Position numbers and translations under genes: made by a program
Notes under the pieces: generated by a model
Told to the model about the DNA's origin: nothing
What the model saw: only the letters and a program-made list of their open reading frames with translations
Database searches by the model: none
Origin: Oscillospiraceae bacterium
GTDB taxonomy: Bacteria > Bacillota > Clostridia > Oscillospirales > Oscillospiraceae
Length of the DNA stretch: 35,285 bases
Assembly (NCBI GenBank): GCA_031261325.1
Contig: JAISKH010000006.1
Coordinates: 1 to 35,285, forward strand
Direction of reading: 5' to 3'
Shown here: piece after piece, positions 7,930 to 15,976 of the stretch
Numbering within the stretch: the first letter of the stretch is position 1
Layout: each line of letters starts with the position of its first letter

Positions 7930-8130
7930 TCAATCCCCCTCCTCGAAAATAAAAATGTCCTCTATCGTCGTCTCAAAATACCGCGCTAGTTTGAACGCGA
8001 GCGTGATGGACGGGTTGTATCGCCCGTTCTCCAGCGAACCGATTGTCTGCCGCGAAACGCCGACCGCCGCCGCCAATTCCTCCTGCAACACGCCGCGCCG
8101 CCGTCGCAGCTCCTCAACCTTGTTTTCCAA
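7930..8130 (-). CDS. Small XRE-family transcriptional regulator
   Basis: A 66-residue protein made almost only of a helix-turn-helix domain: LQEELAAAVGVSRQTIGSLE followed by NGRYNPS is the hallmark of the small YgzD/Cro-like XRE regulators. The start is a TTG at 8130. AGGAGGTG lies six bases upstream, and longer readings run back into the promoter and operator, so the TTG is firmly preferred. It ends within a few bases of the next gene start. It probably represses its own operon through the inverted repeat in its promoter. Regulators of this size often pair with membrane proteins as seen here. Confidence 0.88.
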   Translation of the reverse strand: MENKVEELRRRRGVLQEELAAAVGVSRQTIGSLENGRYNPSITLAFKLARYFETTIEDIFIFEEGD

Positions 8131-8150
8131 TCGACCACCTCCTGCTGCTG

Positions 8151-8211
8151 TCATGACAATGTAAAGTATGCTTTCCATTGTCATGATAGCATAGATGTTT
8201 TTATATGTCAA
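8151..8211 (-). promoter_or_regulatory. Promoter with overlapping operator of the XRE operon
   Basis: Minus-strand TTGACA (8206-8211), a 17-bp spacer and TATCAT (8183-8188). An 11-bp inverted repeat, TCATGACAATG (8151-8161) and CATTGTCATGA (8176-8186), overlaps the -10 box and start region. Each arm holds the small palindrome TCATGA. Binding here would block RNA polymerase, so autorepression by the XRE protein is the simplest reading. Confidence 0.8.
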
Positions 8212-8258
8212 GCTGGCTTTCCATTTTATTTTTTATTTTATATTTAATTGCTCAATAC

Positions 8259-8737
8259 TCCTTGCGCTACCCGCGCGGGGCCCCCTTTCTTATGCGAGAA
8301 AGGGGGGAAAGCGCACTTAAGAGGGGCTGTGCCCCTCTTCAGAATCACCCCCACAGCTAGGCGCAAACCAAGCGCGCAGTTACGGGCGACAAGTGTAAAC
8401 TGGTAGTGCAAGCTGCCACTTGGCAAGGATAACTGCGTTGCAACACGGTTGGCTTTCGCGCGAGCGAGCTTGCACTTATGTTTGAACCTTTTTCGCGTAA
8501 TGAGTACCATGATTTGCGATAGCGACTGGAGATTCAAGTGCTTTGAGAAGCAGGGGATTCTTCAGGGGGCGCAGCCCCCTTAAGTGCGCGTTCCCCCCTT
8601 TCCCGCAATGGAAAGGGGGCGCCGCCCGCGTAGGGCAAGCGAATCTCCTTTGAGATTGAAAAAATAACAAGAAATCTAATACAGCAAGCGCGGCGTTACG
8701 CGCAACAAGTGCCGCTCGGCGGGACGAGGGAATAAGG
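8259..8737 (-). repeat. Structured repeat copy C (inverted orientation)
   Basis: Reverse-oriented copy of the element, between the divergent XRE operon and mnmA. Reading along the plus strand: H1' hairpin (CCCCCTTTCTTATGCG...), H2', the shared core in reverse (GCTAGGCGCAAACC, GCAAGCTGCCACTTGGCAAG, ATTTGCGATAGCGACTGG), H2, H1 (ending CCGCAATGGAAAGGGGG), and an outer arm ending GGGAATAAGG at 8737. The arm matches that of copy A and the reverse complement of the left arm of copy B. The 8259 side has no outer arm. H2 has one unpaired change (CTTCAG against CTTAAG). No gene is supported in 8131-8817. Confidence 0.85.
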
Positions 8738-8769
8738 AGTGCCATGCGGCAATAAAACGACATAACCCC

Positions 8770-8798
8770 TTGCATTATCACCAAAAATATATTATTAT
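8770..8798 (+). promoter_or_regulatory. Candidate promoter of mnmA
   Basis: TATTAT (8793-8798) with TTGCAT (8770-8775) at 17 bp. The -35 box is weak. It would give a leader of only about 12-15 bases, in keeping with the short GGGTGA ribosome site near 8806. Confidence 0.4.
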
Positions 8799-8817
8799 GT
8801 ATTGTGGGTGATGTCGC

Positions 8818-9894
8818 GTGACGGAAAAGGTACTCGTCGCAATGAGCGGCGGGGTTGACAGCTCGGTCGCCGCGCTGCTTCTGTCGCGGGCGGGTTACGA
8901 CTGCGCGGGCGCGATGATGAAGCTATACGAAAATGAGGATATTGGCGAGAGCATTGAGAAATCCTGTTGCTCGCTCGCTGACCGCGGGGACGCGGAAACC
9001 GTCGCCGCAAAGCTTGATATTCCGTTTTATGTGTTCAATTACGCGGAGCAATTTCGCGGCGGCGTGATGGACGGCTTCGTTGACGATTATATGTGCGGCA
9101 GAACGCCGAACCCATGCATAGAGTGCAACCGCCTGTTGAAGTTCGGCTCGCTGTTTGAGCGCGCGGACGCTATGCGGTGCCGCTATATCGCGACGGGGCA
9201 TTACGCGCGGATTGAACGCGACGGTGAGCGGTATCTGTTAAAGCGCGGCGTGGACGCGAGCAAGGACCAGAGCTATGTGCTGTATTTTTTGACGCAGGAG
9301 CAGCTCGCGCGGACGCTTTTCCCGCTCGGCGGGTATACTAAGGCAGAGATTCGCGCGCTCGCGGCGGAAAACGGCTTCATCAACGCCGATAAGCGCGACA
9401 GTCAGGACATTTGCTTCGTGCCCGACGGCGATTACGCCGCGTTTATCGAGCAGTATACGGGCAAGCCGCTGAAACACGGCAGGTTTACGGACACGGACGG
9501 GCGCGACCTCGGCGAGCACCAAGGCGTTGCGCGCTACACTATCGGGCAGCGGCGCGGACTTGGCGTGTCGTCGGACGCGCGGCTGTACGTCAACGAGCTG
9601 GACGCGGAGCGCAACCGCGTGGTGCTCGGCTCGGAGCGCGGAATTTTGCGCAAAACGCTGACGGCTCGGGAGATTAACCTCATACCGTTCGACCGATTGG
9701 ACGCGCCTATGCGCGTCACGGCGAAGATTCGGTACGCCCACGCGGCGCAGCCCGCGACCGTGGAGCAGGTGGGTGAGGATTTGCTCCGCGTCGTGTTTGA
9801 CGATGAGCAGAGGGCGATTACAAACGGGCAGTTCGTCGTGCTGTACGACGGCGACGTTGTAATCGGCGGCGGGAAAATAAACGGTTCCGAATAG
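8818..9894 (+). CDS. mnmA: tRNA-specific 2-thiouridylase MnmA
   Basis: A 358-residue ATP-dependent enzyme that thiolates uridine-34 of the wobble position in Lys, Glu and Gln tRNAs. The PP-loop SGGVDSSVAA is at the N-terminus. The two catalytic cysteines are Cys100 (RTPNPCIECNRLLKFG) and Cys199 (DSQDICFVPDGDY). YTIGQRRGLGV and a C-terminal beta domain complete the usual form, and the length is normal. The start is a GTG at 8818 with GGGTGA seven bases upstream. MnmA takes its sulfur from a cysteine desulfurase; the SufS gene lies 5 kb downstream, but no direct operon link is visible. Confidence 0.95.
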   Translation: MTEKVLVAMSGGVDSSVAALLLSRAGYDCAGAMMKLYENEDIGESIEKSCCSLADRGDAETVAAKLDIPFYVFNYAEQFRGGVMDGFVDDYMCGRTPNPCIECNRLLKFGSLFERADAMRCRYIATGHYARIERDGERYLLKRGVDASKDQSYVLYFLTQEQLARTLFPLGGYTKAEIRALAAENGFINADKRDSQDICFVPDGDYAAFIEQYTGKPLKHGRFTDTDGRDLGEHQGVARYTIGQRRGLGVSSDARLYVNELDAERNRVVLGSERGILRKTLTAREINLIPFDRLDAPMRVTAKIRYAHAAQPATVEQVGEDLLRVVFDDEQRAITNGQFVVLYDGDVVIGGGKINGSE

Positions 9895-9958
9895 GCGCGC
9901 AAATATAAGCAAAAATATAAGTTAACTATAAAGCGAAAATTATATAGGAGCGAAAATT

Positions 9959-10879
9959 ATGACAATCAGCGAGGTTCAGGAGAGGATATTGAAGCTGAAG
10001 CGCGAAAAGGACATATGCATTTTGGCGCACAGCTATCAGGCGAAGGAGATACTTGAGGTTGCCGACCACACGGGCGATTCCTATAAGCTCTCCGTGCTCG
10101 CCGCGCGGGACATGAAGAAAACCGCGATAATGTGCGGCGTGCGCTTCATGGCGGAGACGGTTAAGCTGCTCTCCCCCGAAAAGACGGTGTATTTGGCGAA
10201 CACGGAGGCGGGCTGTCCCATGGCGGACAACTTGAGCGCGGACAGGCTGCGCGCCGCGATTGACAAGTACCCGGGGCACACGGTCGTGTGCTACATCAAC
10301 ACGACGGCGGAGGTTAAAACGCTGTCGGACGTGTGCGTCACGTCGTCGTCGGCGGTTAAGATTATCGAAAAGCTGGAGAGCGACGACATTCTGTTCGTGC
10401 CGGACTGCAACCTCGGCGCGTATGTTGCGGAGCAGGTGCCGAAAAAGAACGTGCGGCTGATAAATGGCGGCTGCCCGATTCACGCGGCGGTCACGGCGGC
10501 GGACGTTGCGGCGGCGAAAGCCGCTCACCCGAACGCGCTGCTGCTCGTCCACCCCGAGTGCGTGCCCGATGTTGTAAGTCAGGCGGATTACGTCGGCTCA
10601 ACCTCCGGCATTTACGACTTCGCGGTGAAGTCCGATAACCGCGAGTTCATAATCGGCACGGAAATTTCAATCGCGGAGCACCTGCAATACGCCTGCCCCG
10701 AGAAGAGCTTTTTCGCGCTCAGCAAAAAGCTCATGTGCCACAACATGAAAGCGACGACGCTTATGGACGTTTACCATTGCCTGAACGGCGACGACGGCGG
10801 GGACGAAATTATCCTCCCGCCCGAGCTGATAGTCAGCGCGAGAAAATGCATCGACGAGATGATTAGGCTCGGCGAGTAG
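9959..10879 (+). CDS. nadA: Quinolinate synthase A
   Basis: 306 residues. Condenses iminoaspartate with dihydroxyacetone phosphate to quinolinate in NAD synthesis. It needs one [4Fe-4S] cluster held by three cysteines, here Cys86 (EAGCPMAD), Cys201 (HPECVPD) and Cys260 (LMCHNMK). Also seen are LAHSYQAKEI and MCGVRFMAET. ATAGGAGCG lies eight to ten bases before the ATG. The partners nadB and nadC are not in this window. It lies 64 bp after mnmA and just before the SUF genes, which would supply its cluster. The AT-rich gap contains the palindrome AGTTAACT, but I cannot tie it to a known NAD regulator. Confidence 0.95.
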   Translation: MTISEVQERILKLKREKDICILAHSYQAKEILEVADHTGDSYKLSVLAARDMKKTAIMCGVRFMAETVKLLSPEKTVYLANTEAGCPMADNLSADRLRAAIDKYPGHTVVCYINTTAEVKTLSDVCVTSSSAVKIIEKLESDDILFVPDCNLGAYVAEQVPKKNVRLINGGCPIHAAVTAADVAAAKAAHPNALLLVHPECVPDVVSQADYVGSTSGIYDFAVKSDNREFIIGTEISIAEHLQYACPEKSFFALSKKLMCHNMKATTLMDVYHCLNGDDGGDEIILPPELIVSARKCIDEMIRLGE

Positions 10880-10912
10880 CCGCAATTGACAGTTGACAAT
10901 TGACAATTGCGG
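10880..10912 (+). repeat. Short TTGACA-type tandem and inverted repeat
   Basis: Three successive TTGACA units (each followed by GT or AT) between nadA and sufC, enclosed by the inverted arms CCGCAATTG (10880-10888) and CAATTGCGG (10904-10912). Could be a small palindromic repeat, a weak terminator for nadA, or part of the suf promoter, since each unit looks like a -35 box. No good -10 box is found downstream. Confidence 0.6.
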
Positions 10913-10960
10913 GGACGAATTTCAGATTACAACTAAACAGATAGGGACGAGGTTACGAGT

Positions 10961-11743
10961 TTGAGTACATTACTTGAGATTAGAGATTTAACTGTCGGCG
11001 TGGGGGAGAAAATTATACTGCGCGGACTGGATTTGACGATAAACGCGGGCGAAACGCACGTGCTGATGGGGCAGAACGGAACGGGCAAGTCAACTCTCGC
11101 GAGCGCGATTATGGGTAACCCCGCGTACACGGTGCGCTCCGGCAGCATTTTGTTTGAGGGCGAGGATATTACGAACGAGACGGCGGACAAGCGCGCGCGT
11201 CGCGGTCTTTTCCTGTCGTTCCAAAACCCGGAGGAGGTTCCGGGCATAACGCTGGAAAACTTCATGCGCACGGCGAAGAGCGCGGTTACGGGCGAGAAGC
11301 CGCGCGTCATGCAGTTCCGCAAGGACATGAACGCCGCGATGGACAAGCTGAACATGCCGCAGGGTTACGCTTCGCGTGAGCTTAACGTCGGCTTTTCGGG
11401 CGGCGAGAAGAAGAAAGCGGAGATTTTGCAGCTTCTGCTGCTTAACCCCAAGCTCGCGATTCTGGACGAGGCTGATTCGGGGCTGGACGTGGACGCGATT
11501 CGCATCGTGTCCGACGGTGTGCGCCGCTATCGCAACGAGGGCAACGCCCTGCTGATTATCACGCATAACGCGAAGCTCGTCGAAGAGCTTACCGTGGACT
11601 ATGTGCACGTGCTTGACCAGAAGAAGATAAGCCTGACGGGCAGTGCGGAGCTTATAACGCGCATTACCGAGGGCGGCTTTGCCGGATTGGGCGACAATAA
11701 AGCGGACAAGGGCGGCGCTTCCGCGTCTCGGGAGGCGCAGTAA
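10961..11743 (+). CDS. sufC: SUF system ATPase SufC
   Basis: A 260-residue ABC-type ATPase that drives the SufBCD scaffold for Fe-S cluster assembly in the cytoplasm. Walker A is GQNGTGKST, the signature is GFSGGEKKK and Walker B is LAILDEADSGLD; the SufC mark FLSFQNPEEVPG is present. The start is a TTG at 10961 with GAGG eight bases upstream. It ends in a short Gly/Ala/Ser tail. The sufB start codon follows its stop codon with no gap. Confidence 0.95.
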   Translation: MSTLLEIRDLTVGVGEKIILRGLDLTINAGETHVLMGQNGTGKSTLASAIMGNPAYTVRSGSILFEGEDITNETADKRARRGLFLSFQNPEEVPGITLENFMRTAKSAVTGEKPRVMQFRKDMNAAMDKLNMPQGYASRELNVGFSGGEKKKAEILQLLLLNPKLAILDEADSGLDVDAIRIVSDGVRRYRNEGNALLIITHNAKLVEELTVDYVHVLDQKKISLTGSAELITRITEGGFAGLGDNKADKGGASASREAQ

Positions 11744-13147
11744 ATGAGCGACACGGAGAAAACCGCGGGCGACTTCCGCGAGGTATATGACAGGCGCGGC
11801 ACAATGGAGCCTGATTTCAAGGTCACGTCCGGGCTTACGCCCGAGATTATACGCACGATTTCGGACGAAAAGGGCGACCCTGACTGGATGCGCGAGTTCC
11901 GCCTGAAAAGTCTGGAGCTTTATAACACGATTCCCGTGCCGGACTGGGGACCGTCGCTGGACGGGCTGAACATGGACAACATCGTCACGTATGTGCGCCC
12001 CAAGTCGGGCATGGAGCACAGCTGGGACGATGTGCCGACGGAGATTAAGGATACGTTTGAGAGCCTCGGCATTCCGGAAGCGGAACGCGCGGGGCTTGCG
12101 GGCGTCGGCGCGCAGTATGACAGCGAGGTTGTGTATCACAGCGTCAGGAAAGAGGTCGCCGAGAGCGGCGTGGTGTATACGGACATGGACAGCGCGCTGA
12201 AGGGCGAGCACAGCGAGATGGTGCGCGAGCATTTTATGAAGCTGCTGCCGCCGACGGAGCACAAGTTCATGGCGCTGCACGGCGCGGTCTGGTCGGGCGG
12301 CTCGTTCGTCTATGTGCCGCCCAACGTGTCGGTTGAAATTCCGCTGCAAAGCTACTTCCGCTTTAACGCGGCGGGCGCGGGACAGTTTGAGCACACGCTG
12401 ATAATTCTCGACAAGGGCGCGACGCTGCACTTCATCGAGGGGTGCTCCGCGCCGAAATATAACGTCGCGAACCTGCACGCGGGCTGCGTGGAACTCTTCG
12501 TCGGGGAGGGTGCTAGACTGCGCTACTCAACGATTGAAAACTGGTCGAAGAACATGTACAACCTGAACAGTAAGCGCGCGACAGTTGCGAAGGACGGCGC
12601 GGTCGAGTGGGTTTCCGGCTCGTTCGGGTCGCACACGTCGTACCTCTACCCGATGAGCATACTGCGCGGCGAGGGCGCGCGCATGGAATACACGGGCATA
12701 ACGTTCGCGGGCGCGGGGCAGGAGCTTGACACGGGCGCGCAGGTTATTCACGCCGCGCCGCGTACAACGTCAAGCATTACGGGCAAGTCGCTTTCAAAGG
12801 ACGGCGGACGCTCCACGTTCCGCAGCTCCGTCGTCGTTAACCGCGGTGCTTACGGCTGCAAAACCTCCGTCGTGTGCGACTCGCTCATGCTGGACAACAA
12901 GTCGCGCAGCGACACGGTGCCGGTTATTGACGTTCGCAACGACGACGTTGATATTGGTTACGAGGCGAAGATTGGCAGAATTAGCGAACAGGCGATATAT
13001 TACCTTATGAGCCGCGGCATTAGCGAGGGCGACGCGAAAGCGATGATTGTAAACGGCTTTGCGGAGCCGATTTCCAAGGAACTGCCGCTTGAATACGCGG
13101 TGGAGATGAACAATCTGATTACGCTGGAGATGAGCGGCAAGCGGTAA
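11744..13147 (+). CDS. sufB: Fe-S cluster assembly scaffold SufB
   Basis: 467 residues, the usual SufB length. With SufC and SufD it forms the scaffold on which clusters are built. Family marks are PEIIRTISDEKGDPDWM near the N-terminus, VYTDMDSALKGEH, the beta-helix core with FIEGCSAPKYNVANLHAG, and a C-terminal ISEQAIYYLMSRGISE with the MIVNGFAEP segment. It begins directly at the sufC stop (TAAATG). The order C-B-D-S-U differs from the C-D-S-U-B order of Bacillus. Confidence 0.96.
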   Translation: MSDTEKTAGDFREVYDRRGTMEPDFKVTSGLTPEIIRTISDEKGDPDWMREFRLKSLELYNTIPVPDWGPSLDGLNMDNIVTYVRPKSGMEHSWDDVPTEIKDTFESLGIPEAERAGLAGVGAQYDSEVVYHSVRKEVAESGVVYTDMDSALKGEHSEMVREHFMKLLPPTEHKFMALHGAVWSGGSFVYVPPNVSVEIPLQSYFRFNAAGAGQFEHTLIILDKGATLHFIEGCSAPKYNVANLHAGCVELFVGEGARLRYSTIENWSKNMYNLNSKRATVAKDGAVEWVSGSFGSHTSYLYPMSILRGEGARMEYTGITFAGAGQELDTGAQVIHAAPRTTSSITGKSLSKDGGRSTFRSSVVVNRGAYGCKTSVVCDSLMLDNKSRSDTVPVIDVRNDDVDIGYEAKIGRISEQAIYYLMSRGISEGDAKAMIVNGFAEPISKELPLEYAVEMNNLITLEMSGKR

Positions 13148-13173
13148 CATTTTACGATTACAAGAGGTTGCAC

Positions 13174-14256
13174 ATGGAAATTAAACTTAAAGAACTAAAC
13201 GCCCTGCCAGTTCGCACGTGGCACAGGCTCGGCGTTAACGGCAACACGGTGGAGACATCGGCGGACGACACGCTGTCGTACAGCGTCACGCGGTCGGCTC
13301 TGCCCGATATAGTGACCGAGACGAACGCAGAGGAGCTGCGTTGCGCCGAATTTCGCACAGCCGTCGGCGAGGAAGCGACGGAGTACATTCGCCGCGAATC
13401 GAACGCGGGTGTGCGCGTCCGTGCGCGTCGCGGATACGAGGTTGAAAAGCCCGTCACCGCGCGGTACTCCCTGCGCAGCGGCGCGCTGCTGGACGACAAC
13501 ATTATCTTCGCCGAGGCGGGGAGCAGCCTGACCGTCGTGCTGATTTTCGACGCGTTTAACGGCAAGCCGTGTTTTCACGGCGGCTCCACGCGCATTATCG
13601 CGGAGAACTGCGCGACCGTGAACCTAATCCAGATTCAGACGCTGAACAACGCTTCGACGCACATATCGGACGTGAGCGCGATAATCGGCAACGGCGCGTC
13701 CGTCAACGTCACGCAAATCGAGCTTGGCGGCGCGAGCGCGACTGTCGGCTGTCACCTCAAGCTTGAGGGCAACACCGCGAGCGCGCGGGCGGACACGTTC
13801 TACTTCGGTAACGGCGACCGTCGGCTTGACTTCAACTACATCGCGCGGCACTTGGGCGACGGGACGACAAGCTCGCTCACAGCGTCCGGCGCGCTGTTCG
13901 ACCGCTGCGACAAGACGTATCGCGGCACGCTTGACTTCATTCGCGGCGCGGCGGGCAGTAAGGGCGCGGAGATTGAGAACACGCTGCTGTTCTCGCCCGA
14001 TGCGCGTAACCGTTCCGCTCCGCTGATACTCTGCGAGGAGGAGGACGTTGAGGGCAGTCACGCCGCGTCTATCGGCAAGATTGACGCGAACAAGCTGTAC
14101 TACATGCAGTCGCGCGGACTGTCGGAGGTTGAGGCAAAGCGTCTGCTCGTCACGGCGCAGCTCGAAACCGTGCTGAAAAACGTGCCGGGTGAGGAAGAGC
14201 GCGAGCGACTGCGCGATTATTTAAGCGGGCGAATCAAAGCGAACGCCCTGCGTTAA
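13174..14256 (+). CDS. sufD: Fe-S cluster assembly protein SufD
   Basis: 360 residues, shorter and more divergent than SufB but with the same beta-helix fold. The C-terminal IGKIDANKLYYMQSRGLSE, followed by EAKRLLV, is the SufB/SufD family mark. It partners SufB in the SufBC2D scaffold. The ATG at 13174 has AGAGG six bases upstream; a TTG six bases earlier overlaps that region and is less likely. It is 26 bp after sufB and 20 bp before sufS. Confidence 0.92.
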   Translation: MEIKLKELNALPVRTWHRLGVNGNTVETSADDTLSYSVTRSALPDIVTETNAEELRCAEFRTAVGEEATEYIRRESNAGVRVRARRGYEVEKPVTARYSLRSGALLDDNIIFAEAGSSLTVVLIFDAFNGKPCFHGGSTRIIAENCATVNLIQIQTLNNASTHISDVSAIIGNGASVNVTQIELGGASATVGCHLKLEGNTASARADTFYFGNGDRRLDFNYIARHLGDGTTSSLTASGALFDRCDKTYRGTLDFIRGAAGSKGAEIENTLLFSPDARNRSAPLILCEEEDVEGSHAASIGKIDANKLYYMQSRGLSEVEAKRLLVTAQLETVLKNVPGEEERERLRDYLSGRIKANALR

Positions 14257-14276
14257 CGAAAGAAAGTTGGGATAAC

Positions 14277-15518
14277 ATGGCAAACACGAAGAATTTCGCC
14301 GCTGATTTCCCCGCGCTGAATCAGCAGGTAAACGGCAATCGGCTCGTATATTTGGACAGCGCGGCGACAAGTATGCGCCCGCAGTCGGTGCTTGACGCGG
14401 CTGTCGATTTCTACAGCACCAAGGGCGCGAATCCGCACCGCGGCGTTTACAAAATGGCGGAGGAAGCGACCGCCGCCTACGAAAATTCGCGCGCCGCAGT
14501 CGCAAGCTACTTGAGTATCGACACGGACGAGCTGATTTTCACGCGCAACGCCAGCGAATCGCTGAACATCGTCATGTATTCGTATGCGCTGGACGCGCTG
14601 AAGCCCGGGGACAGCATCGTCATTCCCGTGTCGGAGCACCACTCGAACCTCGTGCCGTGGCAGCGCGCCGCCGCGCGGACGGGCGCGACGCTCGAATACC
14701 TGTACGTTGACCGCGTGACGGGTGCGATTTCCGACGACGAGCTTGAGCGGAAAATCACGAGTAAGACGAAAATTGTCGCGTTTGCGCATGTGTCGAACGT
14801 GCTCGGCGTGCTGTTCCCGATTGAAAAGCTGATAGCGCGGGCGAAAGCCGTCGGCGCGGTGACGGTGCTCGACTGCGCGCAGACGATTGCGCACATGCCG
14901 CTGGACTTGCACGCGTTAGACGTTGATTTCGCTGCGTTTTCGGGGCACAAAATGTACGCGCCCATGGGCATCGGCGGGCTTTACGGCAAGCGCGAGCTGC
15001 TTGCGCGCATGGAGCCGTTCCTGTTCGGCGGCGACATGATTGAGTACGTGCGGGAGCAGGACACGACGTTCGCGCCCGCGCCGCAGAAGTTCGAGGCGGG
15101 CACGCAGAACGCGGGCGGAGCCGTCGCGCTCGCAGCCGCGATTGACTATATCAAGGCAATCGGTTGGGATATACTGGAAGCGCGTGAAGCCGCGCTCATG
15201 CGCCGCCTTGTCGCGGGTTTGAACGGACTTAAAGACGTTACGGTTATCGGCGATTCCAACCCCGACGCACCGCGATACGGCGTCGTCGCGTTCAACCTGC
15301 GCGACGTGCACTCGCACGATGTTGCGTCGATTCTGGACAGCTACGGCATCGCGATTCGCGCGGGACAGCATTGCGCCGCACCGCTTATGGACTATTTGCA
15401 GCTGCCGTTCAAGTCGAGCTGCCGCGCCAGTCTCGCGCTGTACAACACCGAGGAGGACGTTGACAGATTACTCGAATGTCTGCCGCTTGTTAGGGGGAAA
15501 ATGGGCTATGGCGATTGA
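14277..15518 (+). CDS. sufS: Cysteine desulfurase SufS
   Basis: A 413-residue PLP enzyme of the group II (SufS/CsdA) type that takes sulfur from cysteine as a persulfide. The PLP lysine is Lys225 in FSGHKMYAPMG; the active cysteine is Cys366 in RAGQHCAAPLM. SEHHSNLVPWQ and the N-terminal YLDSAATSMRPQSV fit the family. Its last 11 bases overlap the sufU start, so the enzyme and its sulfur acceptor are likely made in step. Confidence 0.96.
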   Translation: MANTKNFAADFPALNQQVNGNRLVYLDSAATSMRPQSVLDAAVDFYSTKGANPHRGVYKMAEEATAAYENSRAAVASYLSIDTDELIFTRNASESLNIVMYSYALDALKPGDSIVIPVSEHHSNLVPWQRAAARTGATLEYLYVDRVTGAISDDELERKITSKTKIVAFAHVSNVLGVLFPIEKLIARAKAVGAVTVLDCAQTIAHMPLDLHALDVDFAAFSGHKMYAPMGIGGLYGKRELLARMEPFLFGGDMIEYVREQDTTFAPAPQKFEAGTQNAGGAVALAAAIDYIKAIGWDILEAREAALMRRLVAGLNGLKDVTVIGDSNPDAPRYGVVAFNLRDVHSHDVASILDSYGIAIRAGQHCAAPLMDYLQLPFKSSCRASLALYNTEEDVDRLLECLPLVRGKMGYGD

Positions 15519-15933
15519 CGAAATTTACACGCAGGTAATCACGGAGCACAGCCGCGACAAGCGGAACAGGCGGCATATTGACCACGCGACGCGCACACAA
15601 AAGGGAGTAAATCCCAGTTGCGGCGACGAAATTGAGCTTGAACTGCGCGAGGAGAACGGCGTGATAACCGACGCGGCGTTCACAGGCAGCGGCTGCGCTA
15701 TTTCGCAAGCGTCCGCGTCGATGATGGCGGACCTGATTCGCGGCAAGACGTTGGACGAAGCGGAGAGCATTTGCGCGACGTTTCTCGGCATGATTAAGGG
15801 CGATGTGACGGACGCGGAGCAGCTTGAGGTGCTGGACGAAGCCCTTGCGCTGCAAGGCGTTTCGCACATGCCGGCTCGCGTCAAGTGCGCGACGCTTTCG
15901 TGGCACACGCTGAAAACCGCGCTCGGTGAGTGA
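15508..15933 (+). CDS. sufU: SufU sulfur-acceptor / zinc-dependent sulfurtransferase
   Basis: 141 residues of the U-type scaffold family. In Gram-positive bacteria SufU accepts the persulfide from SufS using a zinc site. The ligands are visible: Cys38 and Asp40 (NPSCGDEI), Cys63 (GSGCAISQASASMM) and Cys127 (RVKCATLSW). The ATG lies inside the end of sufS with an 11-bp overlap. It closes the operon, followed by a strong terminator. Confidence 0.95.
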   Translation: MAIDEIYTQVITEHSRDKRNRRHIDHATRTQKGVNPSCGDEIELELREENGVITDAAFTGSGCAISQASASMMADLIRGKTLDEAESICATFLGMIKGDVTDAEQLEVLDEALALQGVSHMPARVKCATLSWHTLKTALGE

Positions 15934-15948
15934 CAACTGAAAAATAAT

Positions 15949-15976
15949 AAATCGCGTCGAAAGACGCGATTTTTAT
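15949..15976. terminator. Bidirectional terminator between suf and molybdenum-hydroxylase operons
   Basis: Stem AAATCGCGTC (15949-15958) / GACGCGATTT (15963-15972), loop GAAA. T-rich tracts follow on both strands: TTTTTATTT on plus and ATTATTTTT on minus. It ends sufU and covers the last codon and stop of the convergent CoA ligase gene. Confidence 0.9.
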
